In this document: positions 11,311-19,507 of the stretch, piece after piece
Layout of the letters: each line of letters starts with the position of its first letter
How positions within the stretch are numbered: position 1 is the stretch's first letter
NCBI RefSeq assembly: GCF_001557235.1
Contig: NZ_LSJI01000272.1
Span: forward strand, 7,061-71,060
Source of the DNA: Phenylobacterium sp. CCH9-H3
Lineage (GTDB): Bacteria > Pseudomonadota > Alphaproteobacteria > Caulobacterales > Caulobacteraceae
Direction of reading: 5' to 3'
DNA: 64,000 nt
Position numbers and translations under genes: made by a program
The notes under the pieces: model-generated
The model's input: the letters and a program-made list of their open reading frames with translations, nothing else
The model's database searches: none
Told to the model about the DNA's origin: nothing

Positions 11311-11484
11311 TCAGGCCCGGCCGTGCTTTGCGGCGCGCGTCTGTTCGGACCGGGAGAGGCGGCGGAGCTGCATCCGCCACTGGCGCGCGGCGTCAGCCCA
11401 GTCCTTGCGGGCTTCGCCTTGCGCGACGCGTGCGAGCTTTTCGCACTCCCGCGCCTCTTCTCGGCAATAGGCTTCCCATGTCAT
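11311..11484 (-). CDS. Small hypothetical protein, 57 residues
   Basis: An ATG-initiated frame of 57 codons, starting MTWEAYCREEARECEKLARV and ending AAKHGRA. The composition is protein-like: amphipathic, charged and helical (many Glu/Arg/Ala with regularly placed Trp and Leu), with two cysteines (residues 7 and 14). It fills a gap of about 340 bp between the SDR and the DUF6265 gene. No clear ribosome site is visible. Upstream lie two TTAAC half-sites (11544-11549 and 11566-11572) of the kind CtrA binds in this family. Function unknown. Confidence 0.5.
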   Translation of the reverse strand: MTWEAYCREEARECEKLARVAQGEARKDWADAARQWRMQLRRLSRSEQTRAAKHGRA

Positions 11485-11573
11485 GTGCGGAGATACGCAG
11501 GCCGTCCGCGCCCGGTTTCACCTGCGGCGAAAATTCTTTGAAATTAACCACTTCGCCCTCGGCGCGGTTAACG

Positions 11574-11595
11574 AAAAAGATCAACGCAGCCGTTG
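11574..11595 (-). terminator. Weak intrinsic terminator overlapping a stop codon
   Basis: On the minus strand CAACG-GCTG-CGTTG (11582-11595 region) is followed by ATC and five T. The stem overlaps the last codons of the DUF6265 gene. Confidence 0.4.
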
Positions 11596-12039
11596 GTAGC
11601 GCCAGGATTCCGAGGCCGGCCGACCCCGCAATGCGCCCTCGACGCGGGCGCAGAGGTCCTCGCCGCAACGGCGGTAGATCACCCGCTGAGGGAAGTCGTG
11701 GGCCGGGTTCTCGAACACCGCCTCGCCATCGGACCCGCCGGAGCGCAGCACGAACGGCGTCGGCGGCTGGCCAGCCACGAACGCCGTGAAGGTGGCGCCC
11801 GCCGGCTCGGCGGTGATCTTCATGTGCTCGATGCGCGCCGGCCGCCCGGAGGCGTTCGTCTGGCCGGCGCCGGCCATGGCCCCGCCCATCGGCGGCAGCC
11901 AGGTCTCTCGGGTGACGACGCCGTCCTTCTCGGAAATCCAGCTCCCGGCCATCCAGCCGAGCGCCGCTACATCGTCGGCCGGCGCGGCCCGTGCGGACGT
12001 GGCTAACGTCAGGGCGATCAGGGTGAAGGCGAGGCGCAT
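11581..12039 (-). CDS. Exported DUF6265-like protein
   Basis: A 152-residue protein with a signal peptide (MRLAFTLIALTLATSARA). The mature part opens with LGWMAGSWISEKDG and ETWLPPMGGAMAGAGQT, followed by FVLRSGGSDGEAVFENPAHDFPQRV. This is the pattern of the DUF6265 family, predicted lipocalin-like barrels of unknown function in the periplasm. The start at 12039 is chosen because it opens the signal peptide. It lies 37 bp after tadA on the same strand. Confidence 0.75.
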   Translation of the reverse strand: MRLAFTLIALTLATSARAAPADDVAALGWMAGSWISEKDGVVTRETWLPPMGGAMAGAGQTNASGRPARIEHMKITAEPAGATFTAFVAGQPPTPFVLRSGGSDGEAVFENPAHDFPQRVIYRRCGEDLCARVEGALRGRPASESWRYQRLR

Positions 12040-12076
12040 GGCGTGGCTCTCCAGGGCTCCAAGCTTAACTTTAGCG

Positions 12077-12538
12077 TCAGGCCTTGCGACGCGCGCGGAA
12101 GAAGCCGCGGAGCAGGTCGCCGGCCTCCTGCGCCAGCACCCCGCCCTCGACCCGCGGGCGCCAGTGGCAGGTGGGCTGTTCGAAGAACCGCGGCCCGTTG
12201 ACCACCGCTCCGCCCTTGGGGTCCTCGGCGCCGAACACCACCCGGCCGATGCGCGCATGGCTGATGGCCCCCGCGCACATGGCGCAGGGCTCAAGCGTCA
12301 CATAGAGGGTGAGGTCGGTGAGACGGTAGTTGCCCAGCTTCGCCGCCGCCGCGCGGATCGCGACGATCTCGGCGTGGGCGGTGGGATCGTGGCTGCCGAT
12401 GGGCTGGTTCGCGCCGGTCGCGATCACTTCGCCGGAGGTCGGATCGACGATCACGGCGCCCACGGGCGTCTCGCCGGCCGCAGCGGCGGCTTGCGCGGCT
12501 TCGAGCGCGATGCGCATTGTCCGGCGATCATGGTCCAC
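12077..12538 (-). CDS. tadA: tRNA-specific adenosine deaminase
   Basis: TadA deaminates A34 to inosine in the anticodon of tRNA-Arg(ACG) and is essential in most bacteria. The zinc and catalytic motifs are HAE (residues 55-57) and PCAMC (84-88), in a 153-residue protein of normal length. The start is a GTG at 12538, because it gives the usual short leader before MRIALEAA; an ATG at 12517 is the alternative. With the GTG start, the first codons overlap the start of divergent rluB by 9 bp. Confidence 0.93.
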   Translation of the reverse strand: MDHDRRTMRIALEAAQAAAAAGETPVGAVIVDPTSGEVIATGANQPIGSHDPTAHAEIVAIRAAAAKLGNYRLTDLTLYVTLEPCAMCAGAISHARIGRVVFGAEDPKGGAVVNGPRFFEQPTCHWRPRVEGGVLAQEAGDLLRGFFRARRKA

Positions 12539-13738
12539 GATCCACTACGACCCCAGCCCGACGACCCAGGTCAAGCCCACGACGCAGACGCTCGGGTCCC
12601 GGACGCCGAGGGGGGAGAACGCGTCGCCAAGCTGCTGGCCCGCGCGGGCGTCGGTTCGCGCCGCGATGTCGAGCGGCTGATCGCCGAGAACCGCATCGCC
12701 ATCAACGGCCGCACGCTCGATACGCCCGCCGTGAAGGTGGAGCCGGGCGACATCGTCACCGTCGACGGCGAAGTGGTCGGCGAGCCCGAGCCCGCGCGCC
12801 TGTTCCGCTACCACAAGCCGGTAGGCCTGGTGACGACGCACAAGGATCCGAACGGGCGTCCGACGGTGTTCCAGGCCCTGCCGCCCGGCCTGCCGCGGCT
12901 GATCTCGGTAGGACGCCTCGACATCAATTCCGAGGGCCTGCTGCTGCTGACCAACGACGGCGAACTGGCCCGCGCGCTGGAGATGCCGTCCACGGGGATC
13001 GTCCGCCGCTATCGCGCCCGCGCCCACGGCCGGACGACCCAAGAAAAGCTGGACACGCTGCAGAAGGGCGCGACCGTCGACGGCGTGCGCTATGGGCCTA
13101 TCGAGGCCAGGCTGGACAAGGCCAAGGAAGGGCCGCAGGGCGCCAACCTCTGGCTCACCGTCACCCTGCACGAGGGCAAGAACCGAGAGGTCCGCAAGGT
13201 CCTCGAATCGATCGGCCTGAAGGTGAACCGCCTGATCCGCCTGGCCTACGGGCCCCTGGCCCTGGGAACGCTGGGCGTGGGCGAGCTTGAGGAGGTGGGC
13301 CCGCGGGTGGTGCGCGAGCAGTTCGCCGAACACATCGATCCGGCCAACCTGCCCACCGGAGAGCGGCCGCAGTACCGGTCGCCGCGGAAGAGCGCCTCGC
13401 GCCGGGCCCAGGAGGCCGCCAAGGTCGAGGCCGATCTGGCCACGCCCGTCGCAGCGAAGGGACCGAAGGAGAAGCCGGTCTACAAGGCCGGCTGGGCCAA
13501 GCCGAAGCCGAAGATCAATCCCCATCCCAAGCCCAAGGCGGGCGCCAAGCCCGGCAAGCCCATCAAGGCGCCGACGCGGCCCGGCATCATCGACAAGGCT
13601 ACAGCGACTGGATTGAAGCGGGCGGGCGGCCCCGGCGCAGGCCCTCGCGGGCCGAGGGGGTCCGCATCACCTCCGAGAAGCTCCGGCGCTCGTCGGCCAG
13701 GCCCTCCCAGATCGGGCGGTCGAGGGCCGCGCGGGTAA
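12530..13738 (+). CDS. rluB: 23S rRNA pseudouridine synthase, RluB type
   Basis: The protein makes pseudouridine in 23S rRNA (U2605 in E. coli). It has an S4 RNA-binding domain (RVAKLLARAGVGSRRDVERL, near residue 25), the catalytic GRLDINSEGLLLLTNDG with its Asp, and the KNREVRKVLESIGLKVNRLIR motif. Total length is 402 residues, because a long basic Lys/Pro/Gly/Arg tail follows the core. The last about 140 bp lie antisense to the enoyl-CoA hydratase gene and encode only low-complexity GPRGPRG-type sequence. The ATG at 12530 is the only plausible start. Confidence 0.9.
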   Translation: MVHDPLRPQPDDPGQAHDADARVPDAEGGERVAKLLARAGVGSRRDVERLIAENRIAINGRTLDTPAVKVEPGDIVTVDGEVVGEPEPARLFRYHKPVGLVTTHKDPNGRPTVFQALPPGLPRLISVGRLDINSEGLLLLTNDGELARALEMPSTGIVRRYRARAHGRTTQEKLDTLQKGATVDGVRYGPIEARLDKAKEGPQGANLWLTVTLHEGKNREVRKVLESIGLKVNRLIRLAYGPLALGTLGVGELEEVGPRVVREQFAEHIDPANLPTGERPQYRSPRKSASRRAQEAAKVEADLATPVAAKGPKEKPVYKAGWAKPKPKINPHPKPKAGAKPGKPIKAPTRPGIIDKATATGLKRAGGPGAGPRGPRGSASPPRSSGARRPGPPRSGGRGPRG

Positions 13739-14393
13739 GCCGCTTGGCGTGGGCGATCCCGTCCGCGCCACGGCTTTCCCATTCGGCGGCGATCTCCAGC
13801 GCCCGGGCCAGCGGGTCGTCCGCCAGCTCGTGGACGAGGCCGATCCGGTGGGCCTCGGCGCCGTCGAAGGTGAGGCCGCGCAGGATGATCTCCAGGGCCT
13901 TCGCCTCGCCCACAACGCGCGGCAGGCGCTGAGTCCCGCCGCCGCCGGGGAAGATGCCGATCCGGGTCTCCGGGAGGCCGATGGCCGCCGCCTGGGGCGT
14001 CGCGATCCGCAGGTCGCAGGCCAGGGACAGTTCGAACCCGCCGCCCATGCACAGGCCGTTGATGGCGGCGACCACGGGCTTGGGCGCTTCAAAGATCTCG
14101 TCGACGAGGGCGAGGAACCCCTGGCGCGGCCGAGCGCCCGGCTCGACCGGCGGCAGAGGCCGATCCTGGCCGGCGTCGCTGGCCGCGGAGAGCTCGCCCA
14201 CGTCGTAGTGGCGAATGAAGATGCCCGGCAGGCCGCCGGTGATGATGACAGACCTTACGGCCGGATCGGCGGCGAGGGGCCGGAAGGCCTCCAGCATCTC
14301 CTGCGAACCCGCGGCGGTCATCGTGCCGAACGGCGGGTTCGCATAGGTCATCACGGCGGCCGCGCCGCGCCGCTCCACCTGCACCAGGCCCAT
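13599..14393 (-). CDS. Enoyl-CoA hydratase/isomerase family protein
   Basis: A 264-residue crotonase-fold enzyme. It shows the oxyanion-hole region (GIFIRHYDVGEL), NGLCMGGGFELSLACDLR with the first catalytic Glu position, and LPETRIGIFPGGGGTQRLPR with the second, so hydratase activity is likely. The C-terminus overlaps the rluB tail by 140 bp. Enzymes of this type act in beta-oxidation or branched and aromatic acyl-CoA breakdown; the substrate is unknown. It sits between rluB and rsmD, two genes often adjacent in related genomes. Confidence 0.88.
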   Translation of the reverse strand: MGLVQVERRGAAAVMTYANPPFGTMTAAGSQEMLEAFRPLAADPAVRSVIITGGLPGIFIRHYDVGELSAASDAGQDRPLPPVEPGARPRQGFLALVDEIFEAPKPVVAAINGLCMGGGFELSLACDLRIATPQAAAIGLPETRIGIFPGGGGTQRLPRVVGEAKALEIILRGLTFDGAEAHRIGLVHELADDPLARALEIAAEWESRGADGIAHAKRLTRAALDRPIWEGLADERRSFSEVMRTPSAREGLRRGRPPASIQSL

Positions 14394-14451
14394 CCGTTCT
14401 CTCCCTTGCTTTGTTGCGGCAAACCTTGGATCGGGAACGCTGGATTAGGAA

Positions 14452-15030
14452 GTGGAGCGTCAGGTCTTGCGCATCGTCTCAGGGGAATTCCGCGGCAAGG
14501 CGTTGATCGCGCCCAAGGGCGAGGCCACGCGCCCCACCTCGGATCGCGCCCGGCAGGCGATCTTCAACATCCTGGAGCACGCGCCCTGGTCCGAGGGAGT
14601 GCGAGACCGCCGGGTAATCGACCTGTTCGCCGGCTCCGGCGCCCTGGGGTTCGAGGCGCTGTCGCGGGGCGCGGCGTTCTGCCTTTTCGTGGAGACCGAC
14701 GAGGCGGCGCGGGGGGCCATCCGCGAGAACGTGGACGCCCTCGGCCTGTTCGGCCGCACGCGAGTCCACCGGCGCAGCGCCATCGACCTGGGCGTCCGGC
14801 CGGGCGCGGACGGACCGGCCTTCGACCTGGCGTTCCTGGATCCGCCCTATGCCAAGGGTTTGGGCGAACAGGCGCTGGAGCGGCTGGCGGCCGGCGGCTG
14901 GCTGGCTCCGGGCGCCCTGGTCGTGTTCGAACGGGGGGCCGCCGAAACAACGCCTGATGCGCCAGGATATACACTACTCGACTCTCGCGACTACGGTGCA
15001 GCGCGCGTCCATTTCCTGAAACATCAATAA
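14452..15030 (+). CDS. rsmD: 16S rRNA (guanine966-N2)-methyltransferase
   Basis: RsmD methylates G966 of 16S rRNA during 30S assembly. The 192-residue protein opens with RIVSGEFRGKAL, has the SAM loop DLFAGSGALG (57-66) and the catalytic DPPY (130-133). The start is a GTG at 14452, 58 bp from the divergent hydratase. A TCTTCGC/GCGAAGA hairpin without T-tract follows the gene around 15045-15085. Confidence 0.92.
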   Translation: MERQVLRIVSGEFRGKALIAPKGEATRPTSDRARQAIFNILEHAPWSEGVRDRRVIDLFAGSGALGFEALSRGAAFCLFVETDEAARGAIRENVDALGLFGRTRVHRRSAIDLGVRPGADGPAFDLAFLDPPYAKGLGEQALERLAAGGWLAPGALVVFERGAAETTPDAPGYTLLDSRDYGAARVHFLKHQ

Positions 15031-15145
15031 CGGCCATCTCTGTCACAATTTCTTCGCAAAAACTTCTTGAGCGAAGACTGCCTTTCTAACCTCCCGTTAG
15101 GGCTGATCGACCATCTGTGGCGCCGGTTGTTTTCCGGAGCCCGGC

Positions 15146-16726
15146 ATGACCCTGCTGCTCGATATCGCGCCGCACATTCCGCCTGCGTCTCCGAACACCC
15201 CCGGCGCGGAGCTCTACCAGCGCTTCCAGGACGAGCCTGACACCCTGGCCATCGCCGTCGTCGAGGACGACGGTCGCCCCGTCGGCCTGATCGAGCGCAA
15301 CGCCTTCCTGGTGCTGATGGCCGCCCAGCACGGCTACGCCCTGTGGTCCAAGCGGCCCGCCTCGCACATGATGAAGCGCGACCCGGTGGTGGCCGACGGC
15401 GACGTGACGTTGGAAGAGTTCTTCGGCAGCGTCCTGGCCGAGCGGCCGTCGGAACTGCTGCACGGCTTCATCGTCACCTGCGGCGGCCGCTACGCCGGCG
15501 TGGGCGCCGCGCTGGCGCTGCTGCAGGCCTCCGCGGCGGCGGCCAGCAGCCACGCCGAGACCATGAGCCGCCTGGCCTGGGAGGCGCGGGAAGCCCTCGC
15601 CACCAAGGGCCGGTTCCTGGCGGTGATGAGCCATGAGATCCGCACGCCGCTGAACGGGGTGCTGGCGGTGGCCGAGATCCTGAAGCGCAAGTCCGAGCAG
15701 CCGGACCTGGCGCCCTTCATCGAGACCATCCTGGAGTCCGGCGGCGCCCTGCTCCGCCTGCTGAACGACGCCCTGGACCTTTCGCGCGCCGAGGCGGCCG
15801 AACTGGGGCTGGACGAGGCCCCGCTGCAGGCTTCGCGAGTCCTGGATGACGTGACCGGGCTCTGGAGCGCCCAGGCCGAGCTCAAGGGCCTGGATGTGCG
15901 CGTGGCCTACGATGGCCCGGCCGACCTGTGGGTCCTGGCCGACGCGGTGCGGCTGCGCCAGGTGCTGAACAACCTGGTTGGCAATGCGCTGAAGTTCACC
16001 CAGGCGGGCCATGTGGACGTGCGGCTCCGGGCCGTGGTCGAGGGCGACTACGCGCGCCTGTCGGGCGTGGTCAGCGACACCGGCCCGGGGATCCCGGCCG
16101 AGCGGCTGGAGGCGGTGTTCGCGCCTTTCCAGCAGACCGAGGAAGGCGTGCGCCACGGCGGCGCGGGGCTGGGCCTTGCGGTCTGCCGCCAGATCGTGGA
16201 GCGGATGAACGGGACGATCGCCGCCCGGCCACGGGAGGGCGGCGCGGAACTGGCCTTCGAGATCCCGCTGCACCGGTTGCCGGCGCCGACGTCCGAGGCG
16301 CAGCCCGCGGAGACGGTGGAGGCCGGTCAGGCGGTCCACGTCCTGATCGTCGACGACAACGCCACCAACCGCATGGTCGCCCAGACCCTGTGCGAGATGT
16401 TCGGCTGCTCCAGCGAGGCCGTCGACAACGGCGAGGACGCGGTCCGCGCGGTCACCACCGGCCGGTTCGACCTGGTGCTCATGGACATCAAGATGCCCGG
16501 CATGGACGGGGTGGAGGCCACCCGGCGGATCCGCTCGGGGGGCGGCCCGGCCTCGCAGGCCCCAATCCTGGCCCTCACCGCCAACGCCGATCCGTCGGAC
16601 GCGGCCTTCTACCGGCTCTGCGGCATGAACGGCGTGGTGGAAAAGCCCATCAAGCCCGACCGCCTGCTGGCCGCGATGAACGCCGTGCTGTCGGTGGACG
16701 CGTCCGACGAGGCCTGCGCCGCCTGA
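15146..16726 (+). CDS. Hybrid histidine kinase with N-terminal CBS-like sensor and receiver
   Basis: A 526-residue soluble hybrid kinase. Residues 1-130 resemble the CBS-like module found in front of some kinases and GGDEF proteins (PVGLIERNAFLVLMAAQHGY, then HMMKRDPVV). The dimerisation box is MSHEIRTPLNG with His163, followed by the ATPase domain (N box near residue 277, DTGPGIP at 311-317, GGAGLGLA near 338) and a receiver with DD at 403-404 and phospho-acceptor Asp447 (LVLMDIKMPGMDG). No membrane segment is present, so it should sense an internal signal, perhaps a nucleotide. Its partner histidine phosphotransferase is not nearby. Confidence 0.88.
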   Translation: MTLLLDIAPHIPPASPNTPGAELYQRFQDEPDTLAIAVVEDDGRPVGLIERNAFLVLMAAQHGYALWSKRPASHMMKRDPVVADGDVTLEEFFGSVLAERPSELLHGFIVTCGGRYAGVGAALALLQASAAAASSHAETMSRLAWEAREALATKGRFLAVMSHEIRTPLNGVLAVAEILKRKSEQPDLAPFIETILESGGALLRLLNDALDLSRAEAAELGLDEAPLQASRVLDDVTGLWSAQAELKGLDVRVAYDGPADLWVLADAVRLRQVLNNLVGNALKFTQAGHVDVRLRAVVEGDYARLSGVVSDTGPGIPAERLEAVFAPFQQTEEGVRHGGAGLGLAVCRQIVERMNGTIAARPREGGAELAFEIPLHRLPAPTSEAQPAETVEAGQAVHVLIVDDNATNRMVAQTLCEMFGCSSEAVDNGEDAVRAVTTGRFDLVLMDIKMPGMDGVEATRRIRSGGGPASQAPILALTANADPSDAAFYRLCGMNGVVEKPIKPDRLLAAMNAVLSVDASDEACAA

Positions 16727-16730
16727 GGCC

Positions 16731-18551
16731 TCAGGCCTCGGGGCGAACGACGCGGAGGCGTGCGCTCTGCGGCACACGGATGGCGCAGACCACGCCGCTG
16801 CGGGCGAAGTCGAGGGTCACCCGACCGCCGAGCTCGCGCGCCACGCCCCGCTCCAGGAGGCGGGAGCCGAAGCCGCGCCGGGTCGGCGGCAGGACCGCGC
16901 CGCCACCGCTCTCGCGCCAGGTGACCACGACCTCCCCGGACGAGGCCTCCGCGACTTCCACGTCGACGCGACCGGCTCCGCGCCAGGCGCCGTGCTTCAG
17001 CGCATTGGTGGCGAGTTCGTGCAGCGCCATGCCCAGGCTGACCACGAAGTTCGGGTCGAGCTGCAGATCCGGCCCCGCGAGCGCGTAGGGCCGTCCGTAC
17101 GGCCGCAGGGTGGCCTCGGTCAGTTCGGACAGCGCCGCGCTGTCCCAGGCCCGCCGGACCAGCAGGTTGTGCGTGGAGGACAGCGCCAGCAGCCGCTCGA
17201 TGAACAGGTCCCGCGCCTGGGCCATGTCGCCCTCGTCGCGGAGCGTCTGCACGGCCACCGACTGCACCGCCGCCAGGGTGTTCTTCACCCGGTGATTCAG
17301 CTCGTCCAGCAGCAGCTTCTGGCGCGCCTCGTGCTCCTGCATGCGGCCCATAGCCTCCAGGGTCTGGAGCTCGCTGCGCTTTCGGGCGGTGATGTCCTTG
17401 AGGGCTCCGATCAGGCGCAGCGGCTCGCCGGCCTCGTCCAGGCTGGTTTCGGCGACGGCGAAGACCCAGATTTCGCGTCCGTCCATGCGGCACACCCGGA
17501 ACTCCGACCGGAAGGGGACCGCCGAGGCCAGGGCGGCGTCCCACTCGGCGCTCACCCGTTCGCGATCCCGCGGATCGACGATCCGTTCGAGGCCAACCGA
17601 CAGGTCTTCGAATTCGAGCTCGGTGTCGAAGAGGGCCTCGTCCGAGCCGTGGTGGGTCAGAAGCCGCCGCGCGAAGTCGAGCTCGTACACATGCATCCCG
17701 GCCATGTGCAGCGCCATGATCAGCCGTTGTTCGGCGCGCTTGATGGTCTCCTCGGCGGCCTTCTCGTCCGAGATGTCCATGGCCGCGCCCCGCAGGCCGG
17801 TCCGCACGCCGTCCTCGTAGACCGCCTCGCCGAACACCCGCAGCCATCCGCGAGAGCCGTCGCGGCGGGTAAAGCGCGCCTCGTAGTCGATGCGCTCGCC
17901 CGGCGGACGGGCGCGCGACATCGCCGCGGCGATGCGAGGGCGGTCCTCCGGATCGTAGATCTCCAGCGCCTCCAGCATCGTCTGGACCCGCGGCCCGCCG
18001 CCCATGATGCCGGCCGCCTCCTCGGAGAGGGTCAGCAGGCTGGTCTGGAAGTCGCCGTGCCAGCCTCCGAGGCGCGCCACCTGGTTGGCGGAGCGCAGGA
18101 CCGCGGCATTGAGCTCGGCCTCCTGCTCGCGGGCCTCCGCCGCGCGGCGAGCGGCTTCCAGCTCGGAGACGTCGCGCGACGTGACCAGCAGGGCCACGGG
18201 CGCACCATCGTCGTCGCAGAGCGCGGCGATGACGTTGTCGAAGTAGCGGAGGTTGCCGCGGAACGTGCGCGCCGGCCCGGTGATCCGCTGCGTCTCGCCG
18301 GCCGCGCCTCTGCGCAGGGCCGCAGCGACCATCGGCTGCTCCGGCTCGTCCCAGAGCTTCAGCCATTCCCGACCCAGCAGGCCCGCGCTGTCGTCCGCCT
18401 CCATGATGGCCACGCCGTTGCGGTTGACGAACTGGATCCGGCCGTCGAGATCGAGGATCTTCACGCAGTCCGGGCTGCTTTCCAGCGCGGTGCGGAAAAA
18501 GCCGTCGCTGGCGAACCGGCTGGATCCGAAGTTGCTGCGGAGGGCGTTCAT
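16731..18551 (-). CDS. Multi-PAS HWE-family histidine kinase
   Basis: A 606-residue soluble kinase with three PAS-like domains (roughly residues 15-135, 165-285 and 290-410, each followed by a PAC-like segment such as ALKDITARKRSEL). The kinase core has the HWE/HisKA_2 box LLLDELNHRVKNTLAAVQSVA minus its last residue, ALHELATNALKHGA, and the WRE signature (VVTWRESGG). HWE kinases are typical of alphaproteobacteria and often feed light, redox or general stress signalling. The start at 18551 is the first ATG before the first PAS domain. It converges on the hybrid kinase with a 4-bp gap. Confidence 0.87.
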   Translation of the reverse strand: MNALRSNFGSSRFASDGFFRTALESSPDCVKILDLDGRIQFVNRNGVAIMEADDSAGLLGREWLKLWDEPEQPMVAAALRRGAAGETQRITGPARTFRGNLRYFDNVIAALCDDDGAPVALLVTSRDVSELEAARRAAEAREQEAELNAAVLRSANQVARLGGWHGDFQTSLLTLSEEAAGIMGGGPRVQTMLEALEIYDPEDRPRIAAAMSRARPPGERIDYEARFTRRDGSRGWLRVFGEAVYEDGVRTGLRGAAMDISDEKAAEETIKRAEQRLIMALHMAGMHVYELDFARRLLTHHGSDEALFDTELEFEDLSVGLERIVDPRDRERVSAEWDAALASAVPFRSEFRVCRMDGREIWVFAVAETSLDEAGEPLRLIGALKDITARKRSELQTLEAMGRMQEHEARQKLLLDELNHRVKNTLAAVQSVAVQTLRDEGDMAQARDLFIERLLALSSTHNLLVRRAWDSAALSELTEATLRPYGRPYALAGPDLQLDPNFVVSLGMALHELATNALKHGAWRGAGRVDVEVAEASSGEVVVTWRESGGGAVLPPTRRGFGSRLLERGVARELGGRVTLDFARSGVVCAIRVPQSARLRVVRPEA

Positions 18552-18673
18552 GACCAGCCCGGAAATCCCTGTTGCGCGCGCGACAGTAAAGCTGGCCCGC
18601 AGGCCGGCAACGGTCGTTAACGTCGCATCCCGCGCGCAGGATCGCCCGGGCAGGCGCCTCGCCAAAAGCGGTG

Positions 18674-18705
18674 TTGACCCTCACGCGGCGTGAGGCCCGA
18701 CCGAT
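18674..18705 (+). promoter_or_regulatory. MerR/TipA-type promoter-operator
   Basis: TTGACC (18674-18679) is followed at once by the perfect palindrome CCTCACGC-G-GCGTGAGG (18679-18695). A weak -10 would lie near 18699-18705, giving the long 19-20 bp spacer typical of MerR-controlled promoters. The motif closely resembles operators of TipA/Mta-type regulators. It lies 30-60 bp upstream of the MerR gene, suggesting autoregulation. Confidence 0.75.
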
Positions 18706-18733
18706 CGGCATCGGCAGAGGGAATCGACGAACG

Positions 18734-19507
18734 GTGCGAGGCTATACGGTCAGCGAGGTGGCGAAACTGTCGGGCGTCAGCATCCGGGCGCTGCATCACT
18801 ACGACGAGATCGGACTGCTCAAGCCGGCCGACGTCGGCGCCAACGGCTACCGCTACTATGGACGGGAGGAACTTCTGCGCCTGCAGCAGATCCTGTTCCA
18901 CCGGGAGCTCGGCTTCCCGCTGGACGAGATCGGCAAGGTGCTGGACGCCCCGGACTTCGACCGGGTGGCGGCGCTGAAGGCGCACCGGGCCAAGCTGGAA
19001 GCCCAGGCGCGGCGCACGCGGCGGCTGGTCCGCACGATCGACGAGACCCTCGCCGCTTTGCAAGGAGCGACGACGATGGACGACAAGGCGATGTACCGGG
19101 GCTTCGACCCCGAAAGACAGGCCGGATACGAAGCCTGGCTGGTGGAACGGTACGGGGGCGACATGCAGGCGCGCATCGACGCCTCGAAGGTCGCGATCAA
19201 GGGCGCCACCCAGGCCGACTTCGATCGGATGATGGCGGAGGCGGACGAGATCGAGGCGGCCATGGCCCAGGCGATGGTCGACGGCTTGCCGGCGGCGTCC
19301 GAGGCCGTGCAGGCGATCGTCGCCCGCCATTGCGCCTGGGTGGGCGGAAGCTGGAGCGGGACGCCGACCAAGGACGCGTACATCGGGCTGGCTGACCTCT
19401 ACCGGGAGCACCCCGACTTCCGCGCGCGCTACGACGGGCGGGCCCAAGGCCTCACCGACTACCTGACCGAGGCGATGCGGATCTACGCCGCGCAGGGGCT
19501 CGGCTAG
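18734..19507 (+). CDS. MerR family regulator with TipAS effector domain
   Basis: A 257-residue regulator. It has a MerR winged helix ([20 protein letters not shown] and [10 protein letters not shown]), a coiled-coil linker, and a C-terminal TipAS domain (about residues 115-257) containing CAWVGGSW and the final [18 protein letters not shown]. TipAS domains bind hydrophobic antibiotics or other xenobiotics. The GTG at 18734 is chosen as start because the promoter-operator lies between it and the next upstream GTG. Probably autoregulated. No efflux pump is adjacent. Confidence 0.88.
   Translation: MRGYTVSEVAKLSGVSIRALHHYDEIGLLKPADVGANGYRYYGREELLRLQQILFHRELGFPLDEIGKVLDAPDFDRVAALKAHRAKLEAQARRTRRLVRTIDETLAALQGATTMDDKAMYRGFDPERQAGYEAWLVERYGGDMQARIDASKVAIKGATQADFDRMMAEADEIEAAMAQAMVDGLPAASEAVQAIVARHCAWVGGSWSGTPTKDAYIGLADLYREHPDFRARYDGRAQGLTDYLTEAMRIYAAQGLG

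Noticed and set aside
14410..14440. GTTTG/CAAAG motif upstream of enoyl-CoA hydratase
   Set aside because: The half-sites face the opposite way with different spacing from the PsrA-like operators.
18671..18733. Upstream GTG as start of the MerR gene
   Set aside because: The promoter -35 and MerR operator lie at 18674-18695, after this codon.
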